Translations under genes and position numbers: made by a program
Origin: Heloderma charlesbogerti
Taxonomy: Eukaryota; Chordata; Lepidosauria; Squamata; Helodermatidae
Direction of reading: 5' to 3'
Length of the DNA: 64,000 bases
Assembly (NCBI GenBank): GCA_026122225.1
Contig: JANEZZ010002670.1
Location: 124,001 to 188,000, forward strand
Shown: piece after piece, positions 20,755-31,734 of the stretch
How the letters are laid out: the number at the start of each line of letters is the position of its first letter
How positions within the stretch are numbered: position 1 is the first letter of the stretch
Notes under the pieces: generated by a model
Database searches by the model: none
What the model was told of the DNA's origin: nothing
The model's input: only the letters and a program-made list of their open reading frames with translations

Positions 20755-21206
20755 TAGGGATGCCACTAGCTCACCGTACAGGGTGGAGTCTGACAGAATC
20801 CTCCCCCCTCGGCTTCCTGGACTCCCTTTCACAGACCATGCAGCACTTACCAGACCCATTCGCCAAGCACTGAGCAGTTTGTGAACAGGGGTCACCCGTC
20901 CACTCTCTCCCCAAGCCACCACTGTTAAGCAAAATGGCGTCTCCAGTCTTTCCAGAAAGCTAATGTTGAGTAGACTGCAGCCATAAAGGGGCCATCTACC
21001 AACATTACATGCGTAAATGGGCCTGTAAAAAGACCCGCAACACCATTTTGCATAACAATGGCAGCTTGGGGAAACAGTGGGTGGCCCTGCAGTGCTTGCT
21101 GGTCACTCGCTGAGCCGTCTAGGGACTCATGCGATGTGCTGAGTGGCTGCAGGCAGTGGCAGCCACTCAGCGAGTGACTGGATGGAGGTGAGTTTATCCA
21201 TCCCTA
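20755..21206. mobile_element. hAT-like element (452 bp), TSD ATTTCAAC/ATTTCAGC
   Basis: TAGGGATG at 20755 and CATCCCTA ending at 21206 have flanks matching at 7 of 8 (20747-20754 and 21207-21214). The GC-rich arms enclose CAAAATGG/CCATTTTG inverted words at 20930 and 21046. Outward donor-like motifs are at about 20845-20853 (CTGGTAAGTGC, minus) and 21187-21194 (GAGGTGAGTTT, plus). Confidence 0.85.
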
Positions 21207-21214
21207 ATTTCAGC

Positions 21215-22325
21215 TTTATATAATGTAGGTTTTCAACAAGACTATGTCAGTGAAAGCAGTTGCTCATTATTGTGAGGCTGTGCGGTTACGATAACCATCT
21301 CTTCCAGAGATTTTTTTAATGCAATTGCTATTTTTTAAAAGAGAGAGAGAAGGCAATCAGTATTTTTTTAAAAGTCAATTGCTTTAACAATCCCACAACT
21401 GCACATTTTTCCATCCCCCTGGTGACCCTCCCACATCTGAGTCTGAACGTTTCCTGGAACTGCTCTTAAGCGTTCTAATATGACCAGGCTTTCATATGGC
21501 AGGGTTAATTGGGTGGAGGATAATTTGAGATTAGGGATACAAGTATGTCGCACTTAATAGCTTAGTGGGTATCTTGTTAGTTTTAGTGGCTTTCCAAGTA
21601 CTGTTACCTGGCCTTAGCCCCCCGGGTGTGGATGATATAAAGCTCTATAAAGTATCACATCCATGGGTTACAGAGTTGCTTTAAATCTCCGTGCATTTTA
21701 ATTGTCTGCTCAAGTCCAAAAGGCATGGCTGGGCCAGGTGGCAACCCTGAGTTTTGATGCATTTTATTAAGCGCACCACATGCTGTGATTGACATGCACA
21801 GGCCCCAGGTATTTTAAATAGTTTCTTGCAGGGGAGGTAGCTAATCATGGTGGCAGAACAGCGTCTGCAGCATTTTCCATCTGTTGTTCTGGCAAGATCC
21901 TGTTTCACCTTGAATGGTTGTGTACAGAATAATGATAACTCGCTGTAGCAATTCCAGTAGAGCAGCCTGAAATTTCTGACTGGATCTAGGCCAGCTGAAG
22001 AGGATAAATATACAGCTGTGCACCAAGTGATTACTCCCCATCATTGCTCCCAAGGTCCAGCCCATGATCAAATTTCTTTTTCTTGAGGCTATTTGTCTGG
22101 CTAAGGAAGAAAATACAGCTCACCTGGGGAGAAGAGTGTCAAAATGGATTGAGACATAAAAACCAGTCTTGTTGTCTTTTATTAAGACCACCAGGAGCCA
22201 CACACCCATATAGCACAGCTTGTAATCATCATAATTAGTGTTTAATTCTCATCGTTGTTAGTATTGTTATACATGTTACGCATAAATGCCACCTCCTGGA
22301 TTCCATCCTTTTGTTACATTCTGTC
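21215..22325. other. No recognised feature
   Basis: Ordinary AT-rich sequence with a short GAGAGAGA run at 21342. No open frame carries a recognisable domain. Confidence 0.5.
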
Positions 22326-22332
22326 ATGCTCT

Positions 22333-22470
22333 AAACCAGTAGTTCCCAACCTTGAGTCCCCACAATGTTGGACTACAACTCCTATCACCCATGGCCAAAG
22401 ATCACAGACTATGGGAGTTTTAGTCAAACACCATCTAGGGACCCATGGTTGCAAGGCACTGCTGTCACAT
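22333..22470. mobile_element. Short palindromic hAT-like MITE
   Basis: CCAGTAGTTCCCAACCTTGAG on the left and GGGACCCATGGTTGCAAGGCACTGCTG on the right enclose GGACTACAACTCCTATCA and CTATGGGAGTTTTAGTC in inverted orientation. This is the 'ACTACAACTCCCATCA' MITE type. Confidence 0.65.
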
Positions 22471-22499
22471 GATCAAGAAATTAGGAAAAGGGTGGAGCT

Positions 22500-23440
22500 A
22501 AGCAAATGAAAAGGTGGGGCTATAGAGATAGGAGCTAGCCATGTTTCCTGGTTACTCTAGAACCCTCTTCAGGCATTATGCCCAAAAAGTGCATAGAAAC
22601 ATGGATTAGGGGCATGGCGCCATTCACACTGGCCCCACTCCCAATGTTCCTAGGCTCACTCTTCCTTTTCTCAAACTTGCCAAGTTGAGCAGAAGGTCTA
22701 AAGGGGGGTGGGGTTCTGCTCTGCATGACTGGGAACCCTGCTTTATCAGGGGTCCTAAGTGTGTGTGTGTCTCTCTGTGTTGGGGGGGTCTACTCACATT
22801 CAAGCAAATGCAAGTAGAAGCCCTCTTCAGACCTCTCTCCTCAATGTGGGGAGGTTGGGAACTGAAGAAGGAAGTCCAGCCTGTGTAGGGATGTAGGGTG
22901 GGGCCAAGACCAGTGGAGGCTGGTCCTGATTGAAACCTAGAATGGATTCAAAGCCCCACCAAAATCAGAGCCACCAGGCTCACCTGGCCAAGACATGTGT
23001 CTTCATGCCCCTTACAAGCCTTTGTATACCCTGTTTGGCCAGAACACCTGAACAAGACTAATGTAACTTCCATTCCATGTGAACAAAGAAAAAGGTTCCA
23101 ATCAACAAGACACCTGACGCAGGGTGACACATGCTCTCTCCCCGGGAAACTGCTATTACCACCATGGTCATTGCATCCACACCTACCGTGTCCACCTCTT
23201 TACTTTTCCCAGGGCATCTCTACACCAGCCTACAATCCTGCATTTAAAATGGGGGTTTCTGCTTCCATTTTAAATGCAGGATCACAACTGACCCTCTTTA
23301 CACACGCTTCCTTTCCCTCCACCCCCTTCCCCTTCCCCCTCCTTCTCCCCTTATCGGAGTCTTCCATTATCTTTCATTGATCCCACTCTTCTTCTTGCCG
23401 CTTTTACTCTTTTCACAGAGGACACTGAAGCGGAACGCAC
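22500..23440. other. No recognised gene; small palindrome at 23240-23284
   Basis: Unremarkable sequence apart from an 18-20-bp inverted repeat (CTGCATTTAAAATGG mirrored by CCATTTTAAATGCAG) at about 23240-23284, which may be the core of an old MITE. Confidence 0.45.
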
Positions 23441-23625
23441 TGGGGTAATGTGATAGCTAATTATCTGCAATCTATTTAAAAACAGAACAAAGGGCATTCA
23501 GTGCAGGAGATGCCTTGGAGGGTCACGGCGTCATGAAAAGAGCTCGCGAACTTCTGTGAGGGAGCAATCTCGATCGCAGGATAAAAGTTCCATGGGAAGG
23601 AGCCCCAGTCTAAGAAAAAGGTTGC
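23440..23625. repeat. Dispersed repeat J, copy 1
   Basis: It shares CCTTGGAGG, TCACGGCGTCATG, CTTCTGTGAGGGAGCAATCTC, GCAGGATAAAAGTTCCATG and GCCCCAGTC with 40240-40385 in order. The family is unknown to me. ATAAAAG could be a TATA-like word, but nothing else supports a promoter. Confidence 0.6.
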
Positions 23626-23927
23626 CTGTGGAGAAAAGGAAATCGCTGCACGTGGAGACACAAATCCTTTTCATATGGGTGAAATTCAGGGACACTCAAC
23701 AGATGGAAGGGAGGGGACAATCGTGCACACCGTCCTGACTTCATACCTCTAAGCACTTTACTGCTGTTCAAAGGAACCCCTTTAAAAGAAACACTGAAAT
23801 GCAGACGGCCTGTTTGCAAACTGCTAAGAAGAACAATTCTAGACAGCCCCCCCAAGGCTGGTGGATTCTTTCTTTCTCCAGCATCCAGGATCTGATTGGA
23901 TTGAAGCCCTCCTGGAAAAGTACTGGT

Positions 23928-23995
23928 GTGTGCGTGTGTGTGTGTTGTGTGTGTGTGTGAGAGAGAGAGACTGAGACTGAGACTGACTGAGACTG
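23928..23995. repeat. (GT)n(GA)n microsatellite
   Basis: GTGTGTG, then GAGAGAG, then GACTGAGACTGA runs in series. Confidence 0.9.
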
Positions 23996-24967
23996 GCTTC
24001 ATTCCTGTTGCCCCCATTATCCCAGCCTAATTTGGAAGGGAGCTTGGGAATTGTTGCTTTGTTCCAATGATAGTTCTTCGTGTGTGATTGTAGGAAGGGG
24101 TCAGAGAATATCACTCCCTCTAAGAGCAAACTCACCTGGTAAGTGCTGACAGAAATCAGCTTAAATGATCCAACTTTGTGCAACAAGACTCCCCTGCTGT
24201 ATCCTCACCCATGCTTCCCTCTACCCCCCCCCCCATCTGTTCTGGAGTGTTCCCAACCCTCTGGAGCAGATTTGGGGGCACAAGAAGGGCTGCAGAAGGG
24301 AGGGAAAATCTGTTCCAAACAGCAGTTTCCATTCCTCTGGTGGAGCAACACTGCTGGATCCAAGCCATGATGCTTAAACAGGGCTACTGAGAAAGAAAAG
24401 GGAGGGATCAGCATGCTCAAGGGAACCCTGAAGTGTAATACAGTTTAAACTGTATTTTTTTTTAAAGGCCCCAAAGGGGCAACATCCCCCCAAAACAGTC
24501 CAATGAGGATTAAGCATGCCAAGTAGCCATGGAATGCTGAATGTCAATTGGAAAAGGAAACTGGAATAATGAGGTGGGGCTAGAGAGAGTGGAACACTTT
24601 GTTTGAAAGGAATGGTCAGCTGGAATACTGAACACTCCTGTTAGGAAGGAAATGGCACTGTGACAATTTGTTGCGGGTCCTGCTTACTCAGTCCTATTTC
24701 TCATCTAATGGCAGAGCATGATTCATACTACAATCCGTATGTCCTTGCATGGAGCAGCAGCAAGCCGTGCACAGTAGTACATGAGAAACTTTGCACACGC
24801 TGTTTATGTCGAGTTAGCAGAGGGTAAAAGTACAGGAATTTCAGAAGGCGTTCAATCGCATTGAAAAACACTGGGTTGGCTCTTGTGTCTCTATAGTTAC
24901 AGGCACTTCTTTGTTCTGAGTTGTCAAAAGGTTTGTCACTACAGGGCCCCAGGAAAAGGGGGGGGGA

Positions 24968-24969
<2 letters not shown>

Positions 24970-25015
<46 letters not shown>

Positions 25016-25203
25016 GAAGTTAGAGGAAAGGAAATGTGGTAAATAAGAGTTTGGAAATTAAGTGAAGATCAGTTTGCATTCAAACCTTGTTACTGTTCCT
25101 GAGAAGATACAAAATGATCACAAATGTAGTTTGAATGCAAGAGGAAGAGGAGGAGGAGGAGGAGGAGGAGGAGGAAGAAGCAGCAGCAGCAGCAGCAGCA
25201 GCT
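24970..25203. repeat. (AG)n, (GAG)n and (GCA)n microsatellites
   Basis: An (AG)n run of about 40 bp at 24971-25012 and a (GAG)n-(GCA)n compound run at 25139-25203. The latter yields an E/A-rich open frame that should not be taken as a gene. Confidence 0.95.
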
Positions 25204-26080
25204 GTTCCTAATCTAGAAGATCCTTTGAAACCATTGTGCAATATGGACAATCATCTGCATATAATGGCTTCTGTTTCTCAAATTTTTCAGAGAGGCAACC
25301 CAGGTTCCCTGGTAATAAATTCTACATTCTCACTTCCACTTTAATAAAAGCCACACTGTGGCACACTTTTATGTTGTGTTTATTTCCTCTCTTTGGGGTG
25401 AATTCAGTCAAGTGATAATGCACAGAACAACAACAAATGGCAAGTGCTTATATTTATCCTTAAATCTGCCGGTTTGCTTCTTTTGTTTTATGAGAATGGT
25501 CTTTCCTGGAAGACATTAAAGTAGTGATTGTTCTTTGTTTGGTTTATTTACTGCCCACTGAAGTTAGAGAATAGCAAAGTAATTGTGTTTTGGACTAAAA
25601 TAAGTGATTAGTAATGAGCAGAACCTAAAACATTCAATTATGTTCACATAAGTATCACTGAGGTAAAATAAAAAAGGCTTTTAACCCAAAGTTCTCACAC
25701 TTGGTGCAAGACATGTTGAACAAAGGGCAAGACATTTTGTTGCCTGAGTTGGTTAGGTAGCAAATGGCACTCTGCCCCCACAAGTCAACATGCCTGGTAT
25801 CCCAGGCCAGCCAAGATCTTTCATAGCTGAGGCAGAAAATCCCATAAGCACCTCTCTCCATCCCTGCCAGTAAAATTACAATAATAAACTAAAGAATTAA
25901 TGATTGCTGCCCTTCTATGACCCTGAAGATCAGCCACCTGAGGTGACTGCCTCACTGAGTGCTTGGGCTGGCCTTGCTGACCTCACCTCAAATGGTCTGT
26001 TTTTGAATTGGGACAGACTGTGTGCTGGGGCTAAGGTTGGATCAAAAGTCTGCAACGTTCAACTTTGAGACAGCTTCAGC
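25204..26080. other. No recognised feature
   Basis: AT-rich sequence with no LINE, SINE or transposon ends that I can name. Confidence 0.45.
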
Positions 26081-26120
26081 TATTGGGCGGTATAGAAATG
26101 TAATCAATCAATCAATCTTT
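26078..26120 (+). mobile_element. L2-type LINE/SINE 3' tail
   Basis: GCTATTGGGCGGTATAGAAATGTAATCAATCAATC is the 3' tail also seen at 33340-33390 and 40735-40785. It resembles the L2 tail at 11450-11517. Confidence 0.65.
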
Positions 26121-26439
26121 CAGCTGAATTTGTTTGCGTTCAGGGACAAATGGGTACAAAACTACTTATCCCCATCAACATATTTGCAATGGTGCTGGTT
26201 GTGGCAGCAGCACTGTTCTCAGCAGCTATCGGTTGGTGGCCACTATGTTTTCCCAGAGGCCTCTCTGTTAAGCTCCAGCAGGGGAAGCCATTTCCCTCCA
26301 AAGTGGCCTTCAGGATGCTGATGCTATGTGATGACCTTCTGGGAGGAGGGGGGAGCAGGATGGTGGCCCCAACAGGTAGCCACTGGCACTGAGAGGATCC
26401 CTGAATGGCTGGTGGTAAGTTGACCATTTCTCCGCATCT

Positions 26440-26535
26440 GCTTCCCAGATCCTTGAACTGGAGAAGACAGGGCCTGAATTTGTGACTTTGTGAATTTAAA
26501 AAAAAAAATCTGTTCTACCACTGAGCTACAGTCTC
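26440..26535 (-). mobile_element. Possible tRNA-SINE head fragment
   Basis: The reverse strand reads TGTAGCTCAGTGGTAGAACAG, an A-box-like motif, and then degenerates. No B box is kept. Confidence 0.4.
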
Positions 26536-26539
26536 TACT

Positions 26540-27150
26540 GAACTATTGACAGCAAAAAGTTCATTAGTAAATTATCTGTGATAATCTGCCACAAACTTGT
26601 GCTCATTTTCAATCCAAGCCATCAAAATGTGTGTGTGTGTATAGTTAGTAAGTATATTTGGTACTCAAGCTGACGGTATCTATACAACATCAACATTTCA
26701 TTTTCATTCCTCATTCATTAAGAATTAATTAACAAGTACTTTCAATGTTACTCAGATGTAGATGCTCCAGCTCTCTTGGAAGGCTTTAAGAAGAGAAAGA
26801 AATCACTTCTCTGAGCTCTGCAATTACATACAGTTACACACACAAAAAAAGCTTGACAATTTCCTCAGCCACACTAGGGTAACATTTTGTGGATTGTGCT
26901 GTATGAGATGTCAAAGTGCAAGGCACTGAAAACTGAATTATATTCCTTTCCAAGTTACATTCCCTGATAGAGATTGTTCAAAACATTTCCTGCCATCAGC
27001 TAATAATACTAGACTCAAAGCCAACGGCACACTCTGAACCACAAGTTAGAACCTGAACCAAAGCCCTACAATTGGAGGTACCTGAAAACTGGAAGCCAAA
27101 TTCACCAGAAGAGGACCCGCCCACCCAGGTGTGTATCTTTGCATGATACT
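26540..27150. other. No recognised feature
   Basis: AT-rich sequence with a short (GT)n run at 26628. Nothing else was identified. Confidence 0.45.
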
Positions 27151-27151
27151 G

Positions 27152-27385
27152 ATGTTTGTTGTTTATTCGTTCAGTCGCTTCCGACTCTTCGTGACTTCAT
27201 GGACCAGCCCACACCAGAGCTTCCTGTCTGCCATCGCCAACCCCAGCTCCCCCAAGGTTGAGTCCATCACCTCCAGAATATCATCCATCCATCTTGCCCT
27301 TGGTCAGCTCCTCTTCCTTTTGCCTTCCACTTCCCCTAGCATCAGCATCTTCTCCAGGGTATCCTGTCTTCATGGTACTGATGAG
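27152..27385 (-). mobile_element. BovB-like RTE LINE 3' fragment
   Basis: The plus strand reads GTTCAGTCGCTTCCGACTC, then TTCGTGACTTCATGGACCAG, then CTTCCTGTCTGCCATCGCCAA, then CATCCATCTTGCCCTTGGTC. This is the reverse complement of the BovB 3' region (its 3' end reads GAGTCGGAAGCGACTGAAC). BovB is abundant in squamates and known for horizontal transfer. The copy is heavily 5' truncated. Confidence 0.78.
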
Positions 27386-28018
27386 TCAACTCTAAAGCAT
27401 TAACTCTAAAGCAGTTGAGACAAGATGGTTGATAACTATTTATTAACTGAGATATGATGACTGTTTAACTCATGCTAACAACAGGGCTCAGCCAGGTTCA
27501 GGATGCACTGAGCGCCCTCCCAACTTCTAGCCATGTGCCTAGCTCCTCTTGTCTTTGGGAGTTGGCCTCAAAGTAACAGTAATATAGACTACATATCTCT
27601 CTTTCCATTCCAAAGCTCCCCAGAACAATAGTTTAGGCTGCAAGTGGTCTTTGTTGTGATCAGTGTTCATCTGCATGGCTCAGGAGTTGTTAATGCTTTA
27701 GAGTTGATGGTACTGATGAGTCAACTCTAAAGCATTAACAACCCCTAGCCATGTAGATGAACACTGATCACAACAAAGACCACTTGCTGCCTAAACTATC
27801 GTTCTGGGGAGCTTTGGAACTGAAGGAGAGAGATGTAGTCTACATTACTGTTACTTTGAGGCCAACTTCCAAAGACAAGAGGAGCTAGGCACATGGCTAG
27901 AAGTTGGGAGGGCACTCAGTGCATCCTGAACCTGGCTGAGCCCTTTTGTTAGCATGAGTTAAACAGTTGTCATATCTGAGTTAATAAATAGTTATCAACC
28001 ATCTTGTCTCAACTGCTG
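27372..28018. repeat. Large inverted repeat with about 298-bp arms
   Basis: The left arm 27409-27707 and right arm 27721-28018 are near-perfect inverted copies around a 13-bp spacer (TGGTACTGATGAG). The 33-bp word TGGTACTGATGAGTCAACTC... also occurs as a direct copy at 27373, at the outer edge of the left arm. The right arm contains TTAATAAATAG near 27980, a possible polyadenylation signal, so each arm could be a solo LTR-like unit. No TATA box or duplications were seen to prove this. Confidence 0.85.
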
Positions 28019-28029
28019 TTTTCTGACCT

Positions 28030-28670
28030 AAAGGGAACATTACAGTTACCATGGTAGTAAGTGGTGGTTTATCTTTCCCCCTTTTTTATACTTGAAAGGT
28101 TGTTTATTTAGCTGTTGCCTCTGTTGGCCGCAAAGGCAGGGGAGCTCTTGTTCTTAGTGGCTACCACCTGGCATCTACCTCCCCCCCCCAGTGTCCTTCT
28201 AAATGCATTCTGGGGAGTATAAAAATGGCATTGCCATTTATCTTTATAACTGTTATACACTTCAGAAACATATGAAGTAAAAATTGTGTGATATAAGATC
28301 CAAATAATAGGTCAAGATGTTTTGCTTAATTAATTGATCCAGGTCTTAATGGCTTCACATAAGCTGAATTCATCATTGTAAATTATAATTATGGCATTAT
28401 GACTCAGGACTATCCCTCTCTCTGTTTGCAAGTTGCAACCCCATTTAAAAATAGGGGGTTTCTGGCAGTTTTCAAAGGACATAATAGTGCCAGATGGGAA
28501 GTTATCTCTTGCAGCAAATTTTCCACAAATGTCAGCTGGTGGATGGCATTTTGCTTCCTGGAATTCCCTTGGGAATGACAGTATATGATGATGTGGCATC
28601 CTTCCAAGTGACATTCTGGGTGGGGGGGATAGTAGCCACCAGGCAGTAGTCTCAGGAGAAACACTGCTAC
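28030..28670. other. No recognised feature
   Basis: AT-rich sequence next to the inverted repeat. No gene or named repeat was detected. Confidence 0.45.
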
Positions 28671-29234
28671 TAGGGATGGATAGATGCACCTCTGTCCACT
28701 CACTTTGGGGGATTGATGAACCAAGATGGTTCAGTGATCAGCCAAAAAGTGCTGCAGGGCCGGCCGTACACTTACTGAGCTGTGATTGTGTGCAGAAATC
28801 ATGGCTCCAGTTAGTTCCACATATTTAAAGTTTAGTCTATGGCTGTCTTAAGGGGGTAACGAGTCAAGATTAAAGCATAAAGGTCCCTTTACGCTGTAAT
28901 CTTGAGTCATTGCCCCTTTAAGGCAGCGGTGAATATTTTTGTGCATATTTTTCTTCATGTACTCATCAGGTATGCACGTCTTTGAAATATACAGACTATT
29001 CCTCCATTGATCAAAGCATATCTGTGTGCATTTTTCAAAAGTACACTTTTTCATGCACATTTTTCAAATGTACACATGCTGTCGAGTGAAAATGTTTTCA
29101 GTCCGCAGATCCCATTGCTAGCTCAGAAGTGTATGGACTTCTACTGTAGATTGCATTAGAGTCCATGTTCAGTCTGGAAAGTATGAACTGTCCTGATCAA
29201 AAATGAACTGAATCAAATTTCTCATACATCCCTA
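28671..29234. mobile_element. hAT-like element or family F relic
   Basis: The right part (28930-29234) matches family F: GTGCATATTTTTC, TGCACGTCTTTGAAATATACAGAC, TTTTTCAAATGTACAC, then TTTCTCATACATCCCTA. The left limit TAGGGATGG at 28671 is a guess, because the flanks ACTGCTAC and TGCCTGGC do not match. A hairpin at 28857-28920 (GGGGTAACGAGTCAAGATTAAAG mirrored) lies inside. Confidence 0.55.
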
Positions 29235-29915
29235 TGCCTGGCATCCAGAGAGACTTGCGTGGTAAAGAAAGCAAGTGGGGAACAGCTGAGCAACGGAGAT
29301 GCAGACAGATTTGTGGGCTTGTGAAACAGAGAAAAGTGGGTAACCAAGATGGGAGTGCAGACCTGTGGTGGCAAAAAGAGAGAAATGATATGAAACACAG
29401 AAATAATGAGATGGGACTGTTGGGAGACCTTTGGATCTGGTTGGCATTGGGAAATTCTGCTTTGCCAGGGTTTGGGAGCACCCAACACTATTGCTGGCTC
29501 TGCCTTCCCCTAAGATAAGTGTCTGGGGAGGCCTGAGGAAGTGGGAGAGGGTGACAATAGCTCATGTCTTCTCAAGCACCATTGGAGGAGGCTTTGGGGC
29601 CATTTGTTCTGAATGCATTCAAAGCCTTAATCCCCTTCAGGGTGAGCTCAGCTATGCTGGGAAATAGAAAAAGATTGGATGCTGAGAATTCTATTCTTGC
29701 TCTGTGCTTTAATTGAAGAACTCCATTTTCTTTTTACGCTCCAGCCGTGTGACCACCCGGTTTGGCTAAGTTGAAATGGCACGTAGTGATGTAACCACCT
29801 GTGTCTGTCAGTCTTGTTATCTTGAGAAAGCTCCAGCCTTCAAGGCCAGAGTAAGACCCAGTTAATCGGGACTGAATAATCATAGCTGCGCTCCTGCGGG
29901 AACTCCCCCCCCCCA
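29235..29915. other. No recognised feature
   Basis: Open frames on both strands here lack recognisable domains, and no repeat ends were found. Confidence 0.4.
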
Positions 29916-29918
29916 CTC

Positions 29919-30523
29919 TAGGGATGTACGAAAATCACTTACCTGTTTGCGGATTATGTTCGGGGGGAGGCATTCCGTCCCTCCCCCTGGAATCTTGGAC
30001 GGGGGGGAGGCGCTCTGTTCCTCCCCCCCCGGAATCCTCCGTGGCCGGCTGTGCTCCGCAGCAGCTCCGCAGAGCAGCTGGCCAGGCCCAGCCAGGCCAG
30101 AGCCATCCGCAGCCGGATTTCCGGCTGCAGAGGGCTCTGGGAAACGCCTTTTTTTTTTAACCCAGTCATTTTAGGCTACGTAAATTCCTGGTTACGTATG
30201 TTCCTGGCCGTAGCTGCCGCCATTTGCGTACGCTTTTTTTTTTTTTACCCAGACGTTTTAGGCTATGTAAAAACTTATGTAGCCTATCATGTGTGTGTAA
30301 AAAAAAAAAACTGCAAGTGGCGGCAGCGGCAGCCGGTCAGAAGACCAGCCGCCGCAGCTGCCGCAGCCACTGCTGCCCGGAAGATCTGCTCCAGGTAAGT
30401 CTTGTCCCGGGGGGATCCGCGAGGGGGCGGGGGGGCAGGCCGTTCCGCCACAGATTTTGGGGGGCCAAATGCACTGGCATTCGGCCTCCCTGAGATCCAT
30501 GGCGGAATTCTCTGCCATCCCTA
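29919..30523 (-). mobile_element. MHH copy 5 (605 bp), TSD CCCCACTC
   Basis: TAGGGATG at 29919 and CATCCCTA ending at 30523 are flanked by perfect CCCCACTC (29911-29918 and 30524-30531). The B end is on the left (ACTTACC at 29937-29943 is an outward donor on the minus strand). The A end is on the right, with GTGGCGGCAGCGGCAGCC from about 30317 leading to CCAG/GTAAGTC at 30390-30400. Hairpins are fewer than in long copies (GGCTATGTAAAAACTTATGTAGCC at about 30261), so this is an internally deleted derivative. Confidence 0.95.
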
Positions 30524-30530
30524 CCCCACT

Positions 30531-30895
30531 CCCTTACAGAGTTTGAGAAGCTACGGTAGTCAACCTGTGATTGGCCCCTTGAAAACTTCATCGAGTTGTC
30601 AGGGCTTTGAGCATAAAAGGGGAGGACTGGAGCGGCCCATTTGTCATCATCAACCCATGCCAACTTGTTTTGGGGCTTCTGAGTTCTTGGATCCTGGATT
30701 GGGCCCTGTCTTATTGGGACACCCATGCTTAAGTAATGCATAGAATAGGGTTAGATATTGCTTTGTTATTTTTGCCTGGAGTATTGTTCAAAATGTTTTC
30801 CCCCAATTATGGTATACCTTTTTATCCCTTTCCCCTAAGTAAATAAACTTCATCTCTACCTCTAGAGTTGCATGTGCTTTCTTCCAGGTAAACCT
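30531..30895 (+). mobile_element. Possible LTR-like or promoter-bearing repeat
   Basis: GATTGGCCCC, then a TATA-like CATAAAAGGGG at about 30612, and then AGTAAATAAACTTCATC near 30838 are spaced like U3-R-U5 of an LTR. No TG/CA ends or duplications were confirmed, and MHH copy 5 adjoins its left side. Confidence 0.35.
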
Positions 30896-31241
30896 CAGTA
30901 CTAAATTATTCTGTTTGGCTAATTGCTAGTGTGTAAAGTTTCAGGCTTGGGGCTTGAAATCAAGGTTGCCAGCTTGGACCCTTTTTCCTGCACCCTAGGT
31001 GTGTCCTGAGAGGTCTGAAAGTCCCCTGGTTCATGCTGAGGTGGACGTAAGGGGTGGTGGCAGTCTTTTTGTTTGTCCCTGCCTATATTGCAGGGAGACT
31101 GGGTGACCCCCTCTCTCCCTTCACTTCAGGAACCTGAGAAGGGGAATTTAGAATTGGTAATGATACAGAGAGAGGGAAAGAAAGAGCATCCCCACCCAAC
31201 TGCCATGTTGGCTGAGGGTGATGAGATTTGTAGTCCACCAC

Positions 31242-31692
31242 TAGGAATGGGCGAACCTACCACAGTCAGGGTTGAGGGCCACTCACCAGACCCCTACCAG
31301 CCAGTCACCCCTGCTCACCATGCACAGCAGGTCTGCGAGTGCCTGGCAAGCAGCCCCTTGATCCCTTGCCAACCTGCCATTTTGTATAAAAATGCCAGCT
31401 TGGCCTTTTCTGTAAAGGCCCGATTTTGCATAAATGGTGGCCTTAACGTCACCATTTATGAAAGATTGCAGGCTTCACATCTGTAATCTTGCATAAATGG
31501 TTGCTTTATGGCTGCCATTTGCATAAAATCAGCCTTTATGAAAAAAGCCAAGCTGCCATTGTGCAGCTCAGCAAGGGATCGGAGATCTCCGAGCTTGCCC
31601 TACTTGGCATGCACCACGTTAGGCAAGCATGGGGATCTGTGGACTGGCATCTGGGGACCTGAAGCTCCAGCCAGACACCTGAGACATCCCTG
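31242..31692. mobile_element. hAT-like element (451 bp), TSD TCCACCAC
   Basis: TAGGAATG at 31242 and CATCCCTG ending at 31692 are flanked by perfect TCCACCAC (31234-31241 and 31693-31700). The interior has alternating inverted words TTGCATAAATGG/CCATTTATG and TGCCATTTGCATAAAA. It sits in a short MITE whose halves (GGGTGATGAGATTTGTAG and ATCTGGAGGG) flank it. Confidence 0.9.
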
Positions 31693-31734
31693 TCCACCAC
31701 ATCTGGAGGGAATCAAGTTGGGGAAGGCTGGTCT

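Noticed and set aside
25135..25344. Glu/Ala-rich open frame
   Set aside because: It is a translation of the (GAG)n(GCA)n microsatellite.
28671..28678. TAGGGATGG as the left end of the family F relic ending at 29234
   Set aside because: The flanking 8-mers do not match and the left 250 bp lack family F words, so the boundary is only a guess.
30531..30895. A host gene promoter and first exon (CATAAAAGGGG and a downstream GGTAAAC)
   Set aside because: No supporting coding sequence, and the spacing of TATA-like and AATAAA words fits an LTR-like repeat equally well.
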